Below are positions 24,997-33,699 of a DNA stretch of 64,000 bases, in pieces. Position 1 is the first letter of the stretch. Each line of letters starts with the position of its first letter. The position numbers and the translations under genes were made by a program. Origin of the DNA: CAYSGL01 sp964520985. Lineage in GTDB: Bacteria; Pseudomonadota; Alphaproteobacteria; Micavibrionales; Micavibrionaceae. The DNA is taken from NCBI GenBank assembly GCA_964520985.1, contig CAZFPB010000001.1, positions 248,001 to 312,000 on the forward strand, read 5' to 3'. Below the pieces are notes generated by a model. That model was not told the DNA's origin, did not search any database, and saw nothing but the letters and a program-made list of their open reading frames with translations.

Positions 24997-26328
24997 TTAA
25001 GCGCTCCAGGTTGCAGGATCGACGGAAAATTGCTCGCCGCTCGTCATGTTTTTAATTTCGTGCGTTTTGCCGTCTTCGAAAGGCGGGAACCAGACGAAGG
25101 GAATGCCTTTTTTGCTGGCATATTCCATCTGCTTGCCGACTTTTTGCGGCGCATGATAAACCTCGACATTGTAGCCGCGGCTGCGCAGCGTGCGGGCTGT
25201 GTCATGTGCAAGGGCGCGTTTGTCTTCACTCGGTAATACCATCAGAACATGCGCAGGTGATTTCGGGCCGATGCCGAGCAGGTCGGGGCGCGACTGGCGC
25301 ATCACATCGAACAGCCGAGAGAAGCCAATGGAAATACCGACGCCCGGCAGATGCTTGTTGATGAACGATCCGGCGAGATCGTCATATCGCCCGCCCGAAC
25401 AAACCGACCCTGTGAATTCCGGCACATCGAGCAGCTGTGTTTCGTAGACAGTACCCGTGTAGTAATCAAGACCACGGACGATCGAAAGATCAGCTACAAG
25501 CGCACCTTTTGGTAAGTGGGAAAGAGCTTTTAAGACAGAAATTAATTCCATCAAACCTTCGCGACAATTATTTGATAATACTTCGCTGTGTATGTGTCCC
25601 AAAATCTTTTCTTCTAATTCTGTGGAGCTCTCAGCTTTGATGCGGGCTAGTTCTATTATGGGAGTGGAAAATGCAGTTGCTTCAGTTTCGTCGAGTAACT
25701 TTTTAGTTTCATCGACTCCAATTTTTTCCATTTTATCTAAAATACGCAAAACTTCTATCGTATCATTGACGCCTAATTCTTTTAAGTAGCCTAAAAGAAT
25801 TTTCCGGTTACTAATGCGCAATTGCACGCGACCGATTTTTAGGCCGTCCAATACCTCATATATAATCGCAGCGACGTCAGCGTCGAAGGAGATGGGCAAA
25901 TTGTCGACGTGCACAACATCGATATCGCATTGGTAGAATTCGCGCATGCGGCCCATCTGGGGGCGCTCGCCGCGCCAGACGCGCTGCATCTGGTAGCGTT
26001 TGAAGGGGAAGACCAGTTCATTAAAATGCTGGGCGACGTAGCGGGCCATCGGCACGGTCTGGTCGAAGTGCAGGGCGAGGCGCGCTTCTTTTTCGCTGTC
26101 ATCTTTATGCAGGCGGTCGAGGACGTAAATTTCTTTATCGACTTCACCCTTGGCGGTGATCGCTTCCAGCGCCTCGACGCTCGGCGTTTCGATCGAGCAG
26201 AAGCCGTAGGATTCAAACACGCGGCGGATATGGTCAAACCATCGCTGCTCGACAATGCGTTCTTCCGGCAACCATTCCGGGAAGCCGCTGATCGATTTGG
26301 GTTTATAGATTTTCTTGTTCTCAGCCAT
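24997..26328 (-). CDS. hisS: Histidine-tRNA ligase
   Basis: Class II synthetase charging tRNA-His. The 443 residues contain the HisA-type motif VRGLDYYTGTVYE, motif 3-like GGRYDDLAG, and the C-terminal anticodon-binding domain (VEVYHAPQKVGKQMEYA). An internal block, about 25440-25870 (residues ~153-296), is much poorer in GC than the rest: 18 of 60 bases from 25681 are G or C, against 36 of 60 from 26161. The reading frame is unbroken and catalytic motifs are kept, so the gene appears functional but mosaic. Confidence 0.95.
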   Translation of the reverse strand: MAENKKIYKPKSISGFPEWLPEERIVEQRWFDHIRRVFESYGFCSIETPSVEALEAITAKGEVDKEIYVLDRLHKDDSEKEARLALHFDQTVPMARYVAQHFNELVFPFKRYQMQRVWRGERPQMGRMREFYQCDIDVVHVDNLPISFDADVAAIIYEVLDGLKIGRVQLRISNRKILLGYLKELGVNDTIEVLRILDKMEKIGVDETKKLLDETEATAFSTPIIELARIKAESSTELEEKILGHIHSEVLSNNCREGLMELISVLKALSHLPKGALVADLSIVRGLDYYTGTVYETQLLDVPEFTGSVCSGGRYDDLAGSFINKHLPGVGISIGFSRLFDVMRQSRPDLLGIGPKSPAHVLMVLPSEDKRALAHDTARTLRSRGYNVEVYHAPQKVGKQMEYASKKGIPFVWFPPFEDGKTHEIKNMTSGEQFSVDPATWSA

Positions 26329-26422
26329 AGGCTGTTTTTACTGGGCTACAGGGGGATAGGCAAGAAATACTATTTATTCTCAGCCGGTTATTGCCTATAA
26401 ATTCTCAGGTTCGGGGGGAAAC

Positions 26423-28378
26423 GTGGCCATACAGTACAGACCAGATATAGACGGGTTGCGGGCGCTGGCGATCATACCGGTCGTCCTGTTTCATGCGGGC
26501 GTACCGTTCGTGAGCGGCGGCTTTGTCGGGGTTGATATCTTTTTCGTGATTTCCGGCTTCCTGATTACTTCCATTATTCTCAAAGAGCAGCAGGCCGGGC
26601 AATTCAGCTTATGGCAGTTCTGGGAGCGTCGCGCGCGGCGTATCCTGCCGCCGCTGGCCGTGGTCATGCTGGCCAGCCTGATCGCCGGGTGGTTTTTGTT
26701 CCTGCCGTCTGATTTCGTACTGCTGGGCAAGCAGATGCTCTATCAATCGTTCTTTGCCTCGAACGTTCTGTTTTCGCAGGAGGTCGGGTATTTCGACACG
26801 AACAACGATATCAAGCCGCTTCTGCACACCTGGTCACTATCGGTTGAAGAGCAATTTTATATTGTTCTGCCACTGGCACTGCTCGGTCTGTGGCGTTATC
26901 TGCCCGGCACCTATCGGCGCTATCTGATCGGCTTTGCGGTGATTTCTTTCGTGCTGGCTGTGTTCAAAGCAATCAACGGCCATCGCTCGGGGTTTTATCT
27001 GTTGCCGTACCGGGCGTGGGAATTGATGCTGGGCGCGTTTCTTGCTTTCTATGTACCCAAGGTTTTGACGCGGGTGCAGGCGGAGAGCATGGCGTGGATC
27101 GGCCTCGCCGCTATTCTGATGGCCGTATTTTTGTACACATCTGAAACACCATTCCCCGGTCTGGCAGCTTTATTGCCATGCGGCGGGGCGGCGATGGTCA
27201 TCTGGGCGAACACAGATAATGTGACGCGCGTGGGCCGTTTGCTGTCGCTCAAGCCGATCGTCTTTATCGGCCTGATATCTTATGCGTGGTATCTGTGGCA
27301 TTGGCCGCTGATGGCCTATGTACACTATATACCATTTCGAGAATTTTCCCTGACGGATGGACTGCTCTGCGCAACGGCGAGTTTTCTTCTGGCGATTTTA
27401 TCCTGGCGCTTTATCGAGCGGCCTGTGCGCCACAAAATGCTGTTTCCAACGCGTAATGCCGCGTTGAGGGGAGCCGTAGTTTGTCTGGTCAGTATGGCCG
27501 TGACAGGCGGCAGTCTTATCGCGTTTAAAGGAGTGCCGGCTCGCCTCGATCCGCTCGTTGCCAGTTATGCCGCCGGGGCCGACGATATTAATCCGCACCG
27601 GGACGCCTGCGACAAACCCGATCCTGCGGCAGTGTTGCAAGGGAAGGCCTGCCAGTTTTTACCGACAGCATCAATCAAGCCGACTTTTTTTGTATGGGGC
27701 GATAGCCATGCCGATGCCGCCGCGCCGGTTTTTTATGCATTGGCAGAAAAGCACCAAAAGAACGGCATGATTGCCACATCGCACGGATGTGGTCCGTTCC
27801 TGCACATGGCGCGCGAGAGTGGGGGAGAGGACTCTTATTGTTACCGCTTCAATCATGCTGTGTTTGATTACATTGCATCATCCGGCATCAAGCAGGTTGT
27901 TCTTGTGGCCAGCTGGTCAAGTTGGGTGCCGAATACATCTGTCTATTTTACCGACGAGCAATGGTATCAGGCTTATAAAAACCAGTATTCTTCAAAAGTA
28001 GAAGCGGCGTTGCAAAATACCGTTGATCGTCTTCAGGATATCGGCGTCAAAGTGTATGTCTTATTGGAAGTACCAACATTTACGGTGAATCCGCCTTATC
28101 TGCTGGCCATGGAAAAAATGTATGGAGTCTCGCAAACATCCGCGTTTCTTCCGATAAAAGAATACAGAGATCGGCGGTCTCAGTATCTGGATTCTTTCAT
28201 CAAGCAGAATGCGCGCGGCAAGACTGTGCTCTTAGATCCCGAAGCTCTCTTTTGTACGAAGGGCCGCTGTATGATGGGAGATGAAGCAAAAAGCTTCTAT
28301 TTCAACGAAGGGCATCTTTCGCCGCATGGCGCCCAACAGATGGCGCCGCTGTTCGAACCTTATTTTAAAAAGTTTTAA
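26423..28378 (+). CDS. OafA/YrhL-type acyltransferase with SGNH domain
   Basis: Membrane O-acyltransferase likely to acetylate a surface polysaccharide or LPS. Starts at GTG 26423 behind a G-rich Shine-Dalgarno. Residues ~1-380 form the multi-pass acyltransferase-3 domain (YRPDIDGLRALAIIPVVLFH; GGFVGVDIFFVISGFLIT), and ~420-651 an SGNH hydrolase-like domain with GDSHAD. The terminal catalytic block, usually DxxHLS, reads NEGHLS here, an Asp-to-Asn change. The stop interlocks with cobT (TTAA at 28375-28378). Target glycan is unknown; no glycan cluster is adjacent. Confidence 0.9.
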   Translation: MAIQYRPDIDGLRALAIIPVVLFHAGVPFVSGGFVGVDIFFVISGFLITSIILKEQQAGQFSLWQFWERRARRILPPLAVVMLASLIAGWFLFLPSDFVLLGKQMLYQSFFASNVLFSQEVGYFDTNNDIKPLLHTWSLSVEEQFYIVLPLALLGLWRYLPGTYRRYLIGFAVISFVLAVFKAINGHRSGFYLLPYRAWELMLGAFLAFYVPKVLTRVQAESMAWIGLAAILMAVFLYTSETPFPGLAALLPCGGAAMVIWANTDNVTRVGRLLSLKPIVFIGLISYAWYLWHWPLMAYVHYIPFREFSLTDGLLCATASFLLAILSWRFIERPVRHKMLFPTRNAALRGAVVCLVSMAVTGGSLIAFKGVPARLDPLVASYAAGADDINPHRDACDKPDPAAVLQGKACQFLPTASIKPTFFVWGDSHADAAAPVFYALAEKHQKNGMIATSHGCGPFLHMARESGGEDSYCYRFNHAVFDYIASSGIKQVVLVASWSSWVPNTSVYFTDEQWYQAYKNQYSSKVEAALQNTVDRLQDIGVKVYVLLEVPTFTVNPPYLLAMEKMYGVSQTSAFLPIKEYRDRRSQYLDSFIKQNARGKTVLLDPEALFCTKGRCMMGDEAKSFYFNEGHLSPHGAQQMAPLFEPYFKKF

Positions 28379-30231
28379 TGCCGCTGATGCTTTTCGTCCA
28401 GGTGGAAGAGGCGTTCGATGCGTTCGATGAGGGCGCCGGCGAGTTCTTCGACGTCGGTTAGGGTCACGGCGCGGGAATAGTAGCGGGTGACGTCGTGGCC
28501 GATGCCGATGGCGGTCAGTTCGACCTGGCCCAACCCTTCGATCCAGTTGATGACCTGCCGCAGATCACGCTCCAGAATGTTGGTCGGGTTGACCGAGAGG
28601 GTGGAATCGTCGACCGGGGCGCCATCCGAAATGACCATCAGGATTTTGCGCTGTTCATTGCGGCGGGCGAGGCGGTTATGCGCCCACACCAATCCTTCGC
28701 CATCAATGTTTTCTTTCAGGATACCTTCTTTGAGCATCAGGCCGAGATTCTTGCGTGTACGGCGCAGGGGCGCGTCGGCAGATTTATAAATGATATGGCG
28801 CAAATCGTTCAGGCGACCGGGGAAATCGGGGCGGCCGGATTCAATCCAGAGGTCGCGGGATTTGCCGCCCTTCCACGCGCGCGTGGTGAAGCCGAGAATT
28901 TCCACTTTAACGCCGCAGCGTTCGAGCGTGCGGGCGAGCAGGTCGGTGCAAATCGCGGCGATGGCGATCGGGCGGCCACGCATGGAGCCGGAGTTATCGA
29001 TCAGCAGGCTGACGACTGTGTCACGAAACTGGGTCTGCTTTTCTTTTTTGAAAGTTAAATGGATGGTGGGGTTGGCGACGAGGCGCGAGAGTTTCGCGGG
29101 GTCGATATAGCCTTCTTCCTGATCGAACAGCCAGCTGCGTTGCTGCTGCGCCATGAGCTTGCGTTGCAGGCGGTTGGCGAGCTTGCCAACGACAGCGTGC
29201 AGGTGACTCATTTGCGTATCGAGCATCGCGCGCAGGCGGGTCAGTTCGTCGGCATCTGCCAGATCTTCGGCGGCGATGATTTCATCGAAGGCGGTTGTGT
29301 AGATGCGGTAGCGACCGCCGGGGCCTTCTTCCAGCTCTTCTCGCTGGCGCTGTCTAACTTCGCCGGCGGTTTCGCCGTCGGTCTGCTCGAGGCCTTCCTG
29401 CTCTTCGACATCGCTTTCGCCGAGTTCGCTGTCATCGGAGAAAGACGTGTCATCGGCGGCGTCCATGTCCTCGGAGCCGCTGTCGGTTTGCGCGTCGTCC
29501 TGTTGTTCGTTGTTTTCATCGGGCGGGCCGCTTTGCTCTTCTTCCGGCGGTGCGTCCTGCAACGGGTCGGCGCCCGCGTCATCGCCCGTACTCATGTCGA
29601 GGCGCGAGAGGAGGGATTTGATCGACTGCGCGAAGGCAGCCTGATCGCCGATGGTTTGTTTTAAGGTTTGTAACCCATCCGTTCCCAGTTTTTCATGGAT
29701 ATAAGGCTGCCACAGCGAGACGATTTTCTGTGCGCTTTCGGGAATGTCTTCATCCGTCAGCGCATGGCGGGCGAGGATGTGCAGTGCATCGGCTATGGTC
29801 GTATCATCACGCTGCTTCAAAGAGGCGTAACCGAGGCGGCGGCATTTTTCGTCGAGCACTTTGTTGAGGTTTTGCGCGACGCCCGGCATCTGGTTCATGC
29901 CGATGGCTTCAACGCGGGCCTGTTCCAGCGCATCGAACGCGGCGGCAGCGGTTAAATCCATCGGGGCGTTCTTGCGGTGGATGAGGCGGTTATGATGTTT
30001 AAGGCGTAGCGCTTTCGCATCGGACGCGCCGCGGATCAGACTTTGTGATGTTTTGTCCAGTACATGGCCGGGCAGCGGCAGGCGGTTTTGTTCTTCGCCG
30101 GTGGGTGAGGGCTTCTCAACCTTTTCGCCAGCGGCAAAAGATACGTCCATGATTTTGCGGCCCGAGAGCGCACGCAACGCCGCGGCGGTAGCGGTTTTGA
30201 AATTCTCAATCTGGTCGTTTTTGTCGCTCAT
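28375..30231 (-). CDS. cobT: CobT-like cobaltochelatase subunit (VWA domain)
   Basis: Partner of the AAA+ protein CobS in the aerobic cobaltochelatase, which inserts cobalt into hydrogenobyrinate diamide with CobN. The 618 residues have an N-terminal helical region, a very acidic middle (about 215-300, runs of Asp/Glu/Gln/Ser) and a C-terminal VWA domain with MIDAS DNSGSMRGRP near residue 397 and SDGAPVDD. CobN and other cobalamin genes are absent from the window, so a MoxR/VWA-type chaperone role is an alternative. It is separated from cobS by about 1.5 kb of unrelated small genes. Confidence 0.88.
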   Translation of the reverse strand: MSDKNDQIENFKTATAAALRALSGRKIMDVSFAAGEKVEKPSPTGEEQNRLPLPGHVLDKTSQSLIRGASDAKALRLKHHNRLIHRKNAPMDLTAAAAFDALEQARVEAIGMNQMPGVAQNLNKVLDEKCRRLGYASLKQRDDTTIADALHILARHALTDEDIPESAQKIVSLWQPYIHEKLGTDGLQTLKQTIGDQAAFAQSIKSLLSRLDMSTGDDAGADPLQDAPPEEEQSGPPDENNEQQDDAQTDSGSEDMDAADDTSFSDDSELGESDVEEQEGLEQTDGETAGEVRQRQREELEEGPGGRYRIYTTAFDEIIAAEDLADADELTRLRAMLDTQMSHLHAVVGKLANRLQRKLMAQQQRSWLFDQEEGYIDPAKLSRLVANPTIHLTFKKEKQTQFRDTVVSLLIDNSGSMRGRPIAIAAICTDLLARTLERCGVKVEILGFTTRAWKGGKSRDLWIESGRPDFPGRLNDLRHIIYKSADAPLRRTRKNLGLMLKEGILKENIDGEGLVWAHNRLARRNEQRKILMVISDGAPVDDSTLSVNPTNILERDLRQVINWIEGLGQVELTAIGIGHDVTRYYSRAVTLTDVEELAGALIERIERLFHLDEKHQRH

Positions 30232-30278
30232 TGGCCCTTAATGTAGCGGATTTCCCCAAATTATCACCTGTAATCCGC

Positions 30279-30318
30279 TTGACAGAATGTGGACAATATA
30301 ATTGTATACATAATTATA
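30279..30318 (+). promoter_or_regulatory. Promoter region with AT-rich palindrome
   Basis: TTGACA at 30279-30284 is followed by a perfect inverted repeat TATAATT-N8-AATTATA at 30297-30318, just upstream of the 30333 start. Neither possible -10 (TATAAT at 12 bases, TATACA at 20) has ideal spacing. The palindrome would cover the core promoter and could be an operator. Confidence 0.5.
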
Positions 30319-30332
30319 AGAGGGTAAATTTT

Positions 30333-30575
30333 ATGTCTGATATTTCTGTTTCCATTCATCTGATCAAAAAACTGCAAACGCGCGGCGGCTTTGTCAGCAC
30401 AGAGTTAAGAGAGCTTGTATCCGAGTTCGATTATGTGCGCCGAGGGCCGATTACGGGCGGGGGGCAATTCATGGATGCCCATATTCCTGCAGAAAAATTC
30501 GAAGAATTATGCGCAGACTTAAAAGGTCTGTGCCGTGTTGTGAATAAATCTGATTTTAAACCGGTGATATCATGA
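30333..30575 (+). CDS. Hypothetical protein, 80 aa
   Basis: Not recognised. The ATG at 30333 follows GAGGG at about 8 bases; the frame is open to 30231, but the promoter-like elements lie inside that extension. The small basic/mixed protein begins MSDISVSIHLIKKLQTRGGF and has no membrane segment. Its stop overlaps the ATG of the next gene (ATGA at 30572-30575), so the two form an operon. It sits between cobT and cobS, in divergent orientation to cobT. Confidence 0.65.
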   Translation: MSDISVSIHLIKKLQTRGGFVSTELRELVSEFDYVRRGPITGGGQFMDAHIPAEKFEELCADLKGLCRVVNKSDFKPVIS

Positions 30576-31126
30576 GCGATGAATTTCTCGCTGTTCGCGA
30601 CCATTTTAAAGCCCATGCCGCTTTTCTGGGCAACAATCAGGATGCCCTGACGCATGATGTGCGGGCGACGAATGAAAATGTGTTCATGTGGCTGAAAGAT
30701 TTTTTTGAAAAAGGCTCGATATTTGTTGCCGATAGATCTTATGGATTTTTTGCGACTGATTTTAAGCACTCACAGGACTTAACCTATTCCTATCAGGAAG
30801 AGGATAATGGCATTAAAAGACATGCGCTTCTGGCCTATGACGGACGTCAGGGCGGACATAGCATGGGATTATTCATCACGCTGTATCCGCCCCGTGATTC
30901 CGGGACGTTCTATCGCAATGCGCTGACGATTGCTCATGGCAATGAAGAAGGGGGCGGTTATAGAGGGAGTGAAGAGAGATTTGATGTTTCGCCTTATTCA
31001 CGCGATCAGGCTGTGGCTGAGCTTTTCACAAGATTGGTTGGCGAGCAACAATTCTGGCCTTTCGGTCTCGTGTTCAACTCCATCAAGATCTATGCCGTTC
31101 AAGCGGCCGTGCCTGTGAGTCCATAA
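30572..31126 (+). CDS. Hypothetical protein, 184 aa
   Basis: Not recognised. Soluble protein of mixed composition with no signal peptide; it contains aromatic-rich stretches (FMWLKDFFEKGSIFVADRSYGFFATDF) and a Gly-rich segment (GNEEGGGYRGSEE). Translationally coupled to the 80-residue gene upstream. Its end overlaps by 28 bases the end of the convergent gene at 31099-31473, a long overlap compared with the 4-base ones elsewhere in the window. Confidence 0.65.
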   Translation: MSDEFLAVRDHFKAHAAFLGNNQDALTHDVRATNENVFMWLKDFFEKGSIFVADRSYGFFATDFKHSQDLTYSYQEEDNGIKRHALLAYDGRQGGHSMGLFITLYPPRDSGTFYRNALTIAHGNEEGGGYRGSEERFDVSPYSRDQAVAELFTRLVGEQQFWPFGLVFNSIKIYAVQAAVPVSP

Positions 31127-31473
31127 ACAAGTGTGTTTGTCTTGGTATGCATCAGGAAAGGCGCGGCGCCAGTAAAAGGCGGCTCGTGAAACACCTCAGA
31201 TGCAGATAGTGCACTAATCAGCAAACTGTGACAGATAAGCGCGTCTTCAGACTTGTTGAAGGCGGCGCACAATACAGGCAGGGAAATGAAGCTGCCGGGC
31301 GCGCGGGTAGATGGCGTCAGCAAATCCGAGGGAAGCAGGTTGATGATTTCGGGATTTAAGGCGGGCTTATCCGTCATCGCATCAACAGCTTGCTCAAACG
31401 CTTGCCGGACTGCGTTATCGCGCTCTGGATGTTGGCCGATGAAAGTTCTTTGAGCAAACACATAAACTGTCAT
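31099..31473 (-). CDS. Hypothetical protein, 124 aa
   Basis: Not recognised. I choose the ATG at 31473, which has GGGGGAA 7 bases upstream; the frame itself opens at 31539. A promoter-like pair lies upstream on the minus strand (TTGACG at 31530-31525, 18-base spacer, TACGTT at 31506-31501). The product begins MTVYVFAQRTFIGQHPERDN and has no signal peptide or clear domain. It converges on the two-gene unit before it, and together these three genes interrupt the cobS-cobT neighbourhood. Confidence 0.6.
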   Translation of the reverse strand: MTVYVFAQRTFIGQHPERDNAVRQAFEQAVDAMTDKPALNPEIINLLPSDLLTPSTRAPGSFISLPVLCAAFNKSEDALICHSLLISALSASEVFHEPPFTGAAPFLMHTKTNTLVYGLTGTAA

Positions 31474-31537
31474 GATTATTCCCCCGAATAAGTACCTTTT
31501 AACGTACCAACTATTTTGATCGAGCGTCAACGGGCGC

Positions 31538-31573
31538 AAAAAAATACCCCCTGATTTCAGGGGGTATTGGTTT
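31538..31573 (-). terminator. Rho-independent terminator
   Basis: Perfect 11-bp stem ATACCCCCTGA/TCAGGGGGTAT (31544-31554 and 31557-31567) with a very short loop, A7 on one side and a T run on the other. It closes the minus-strand cobS/Lys-Ala peptide transcript before the unknown genes and can also work in the opposite direction. Confidence 0.85.
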
Positions 31574-31592
31574 TTTCAGCCGAAGCGCGAAC

Positions 31593-31697
31593 CTATTTCT
31601 TCGCGGCTTTCTTTTCCTGTTTGGCGGCTTTCTTTTCTTTTGGTGTCTTGGTTGGTTGTTTTTTGGTTTCTTTTTTGGCGTCTTGTGATTTTCCCAT
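31593..31697 (-). CDS. Lys/Ala-rich basic peptide, 34 aa
   Basis: A 34-codon frame beginning MGKSQDAKKETKK and ending KKAAKK, almost half lysine. It has a textbook Shine-Dalgarno (AGGAGA, 7 bases before the ATG), lies 20 bases after cobS on the same strand, and is followed by a strong terminator, so it is very likely translated as the last gene of the cobS unit. The composition is that of a disordered nucleic-acid-binding or histone-H1-like tail peptide; that role is inference. Confidence 0.6.
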   Translation of the reverse strand: MGKSQDAKKETKKQPTKTPKEKKAAKQEKKAAKK

Positions 31698-31717
31698 GGG
31701 GGTCTCCTGTCGGTTGA

Positions 31718-32731
31718 TTATGATTTTAGCAATTCAACGCCAAAGCAGCGCTGATAATATTCAGCCACTGTCGGCCATTCCATTTCATCGCATTTATTCA
31801 AAAAAGCATAGCGGAAAGAGAGTTCGCGGTCGCCAAAGATCTGGAAGTTCTCCGCCCAGCTTAAAACGGTGCGGGGCGACATGAGGGTCGAGAGATCGCC
31901 CGCGATGAAGCCCTGACGGGTCATACCGGCAAGACGGATCATTGCTTCGGCCATGTCGGCTTTGAGCATTGGCACCTTGGCGGTGACTATGGCGACTTCC
32001 TTTTCGACGGGCAGATAGTTTAGCTGCGCGACGATGTTCCAGCGGTCCATCTGCGCCTGGTTGATCTGCTGCGTACCGTGATAGAGGCCGGTGGTATCGC
32101 CCAGCCCTACCGTATTGGCGGTAGCGAAGAGGCGGAAGGCCGGGTGCGGGCGGATGACCTTATTCTGGTCGAGCAGGGTGAGGCGGCCATCGGCTTCCAG
32201 CACGCGCTGGATGACGAACATCACGTCCGGGCGGCCCGCGTCATATTCATCGAAAACCAGTGCGACCGGGTTCTGGATGGCCCACGGCAGGAGGCCTTCC
32301 ATATATTCGGTGATCTGCTTGCCTTCTTTTAAAACGATCATGTCCTTGCCGAGCAGGTCGATCCGGCTGACGTGGGAATCAAGGTTGATACGCACGCACG
32401 GCCAGTTGAGACGCGCGGCAACCTGTTCAATGTGGGTCGATTTCCCGGTGCCGTGATAGCCCTGCACCATCGTGCGGCGGTTGTGCGCAAAGCCCGCCAG
32501 GATGGCCATCGTCGTCGCATGATCGAACTGGTAGGTCGGATCGATTTCCGGTACGTTTTGCGATGTTTCTTTAAAGCCCGGCACCTGCCAGTCGATATCG
32601 AGGCCGAATGTCTTGCGCACATCGAATTTCGTATCGGGGATAGTGGTATATTTCCCGTCCTTGTTCACGACTTTGGTGATGTCAAAAGACGCCTGCATCG
32701 GCTCTTTTTCTTTTTGGATGGTGTCCGACAT
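31718..32731 (-). CDS. cobS: CobS-like cobaltochelatase subunit (AAA+ ATPase)
   Basis: MoxR-type AAA+ ATPase that drives cobaltochelatase with CobT. The 337 residues show Walker A GYHGTGKSTHIEQVAARL, Walker B LVFDEYDAGRPDV, and sensor region ATANTVGLGDTTGLYHGTQQ, all characteristic of CobS. It follows the J-domain gene by 2 bases and is followed by the Lys/Ala peptide and a terminator. CobT lies 1.5 kb farther on rather than directly adjacent. Confidence 0.92.
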   Translation of the reverse strand: MSDTIQKEKEPMQASFDITKVVNKDGKYTTIPDTKFDVRKTFGLDIDWQVPGFKETSQNVPEIDPTYQFDHATTMAILAGFAHNRRTMVQGYHGTGKSTHIEQVAARLNWPCVRINLDSHVSRIDLLGKDMIVLKEGKQITEYMEGLLPWAIQNPVALVFDEYDAGRPDVMFVIQRVLEADGRLTLLDQNKVIRPHPAFRLFATANTVGLGDTTGLYHGTQQINQAQMDRWNIVAQLNYLPVEKEVAIVTAKVPMLKADMAEAMIRLAGMTRQGFIAGDLSTLMSPRTVLSWAENFQIFGDRELSFRYAFLNKCDEMEWPTVAEYYQRCFGVELLKS

Positions 32732-32733
32732 GA

Positions 32734-33327
32734 TTACTTCTCTATCGCAGCGAATTTTTCGTGGGCCAGTTTGAGGACTGTATAGGCCATATTGATGCGC
32801 TTCAAGAGCTCCTCGGCGCCTTTATCGTCGCGGTTGATGTCGGGATGGTGCTTTTTGACGAGTTCCTTGTAGCGTTTTTTGATGCCGTTCAGGTTGATCG
32901 GCGGCTCCAGCCCGAAAATGGCCAGCGCCTCGGTCTCTGGCGAATTCTCCGGCATGACGCGCTGCCAGGCTTTGGCTTCGGGCGGCTCTTCTTCGGTGTT
33001 GTGATAGGTTTTCCACGCGGCGCGGTAGAGCAGGTCTTCGCGCGCACCATCGACATCGTAGCGCCAGGTCGGGCGGTCGCCGTAATAGCTTTTGAAAATC
33101 TGTTCCTGAATTTCGGCTTCGTTCATGCCAGAGAAGAAATCCCAGGCCTTGTTATAGTCACTGACATGCTCGTAGCAGAAGAAGTAATGATCGGAGAGGC
33201 CGCGATCCTTGGGCGCTTTGTGGTCGCCCGCTTCGCGGCATCCCGGCATGTCGCAGTGACGGGTAACCGGGCGCTGTTTGGCGTCGGCAAATTCAGGGGA
33301 CTGCGGTTTTAACTGGATTCTCGGCAT
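32734..33327 (-). CDS. J-domain (DnaJ-like) protein
   Basis: Probable DnaK co-chaperone. The HPD motif is in KKHHPDINRDD near the C terminus, where the J domain lies (about residues 125-197). The N-terminal part carries a possible zinc site (HCDMPGCREAGDHKAP...FFCYEH). I use the ATG at 33327 (MPRIQLKPQ); the frame opens at 33366, which would overlap bolA. Genes of this type commonly precede cobS in alphaproteobacteria, with bolA divergent, as seen here. Confidence 0.85.
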   Translation of the reverse strand: MPRIQLKPQSPEFADAKQRPVTRHCDMPGCREAGDHKAPKDRGLSDHYFFCYEHVSDYNKAWDFFSGMNEAEIQEQIFKSYYGDRPTWRYDVDGAREDLLYRAAWKTYHNTEEEPPEAKAWQRVMPENSPETEALAIFGLEPPINLNGIKKRYKELVKKHHPDINRDDKGAEELLKRINMAYTVLKLAHEKFAAIEK

Positions 33328-33348
33328 ATCCCTCTTATTATGCGTGGC

Positions 33349-33630
33349 ATGACCACAGAAGATCAAATCAAATCTAAGCTGGAAGCGGCGCTGAGCCCCA
33401 TTTCCCTAACCCTGATCAATGACAGTGACAAGCATCACGGCCATGCCGGGCATGACGGATCGGGGCAGAGCCATTTCCGTCTCAAGATCACGGCGGCGGC
33501 TTTCAGCGGGCTAAACCGCGTGGCCCGCCAGCGATTGATATATGAGGTGCTGGATGACGAGTTCAAGGCCGGGTTGCATGCGTTATCCATAACTGCTTTA
33601 TCCCCAGAAGAAGAAAAATATACACCTTAA
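33349..33630 (+). CDS. BolA family protein
   Basis: BolA-like protein, a partner of monothiol glutaredoxins in iron handling or a transcription factor. The 93-residue product (start ATG 33349; an ATG at 33340 adds 3 residues) has the family's compact fold: N-terminal helix DQIKSKLEAALSP, the SHF motif in GQSHFRLKITAAAF, and the helix RQRLIYEVLDDEF, then HALSITALSPEE. A His-rich loop (HHGHAGHDG) may bind metal. Divergent from the J-domain gene with about 21 bases between starts. Confidence 0.9.
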   Translation: MTTEDQIKSKLEAALSPISLTLINDSDKHHGHAGHDGSGQSHFRLKITAAAFSGLNRVARQRLIYEVLDDEFKAGLHALSITALSPEEEKYTP

Positions 33631-33699
33631 GGTTGCATTTTATAATTTCTCTTGTACCATAGGTTCATAAATTACTTATTCGTGGGGCATAAGGAAATT

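Noticed and set aside
29059..29664. Open frame of 201 codons on the plus strand
   Set aside because: Antisense to the acidic region of cobT; low-complexity product caused by the Asp/Glu-rich codons on the other strand.
31567..31884. Plus-strand open frame of 105 codons with hydrophobic N terminus
   Set aside because: It is the complement of the Lys/Ala peptide and the end of cobS; the Phe/Leu-rich sequence comes from antisense Lys codons, and it begins inside a terminator.
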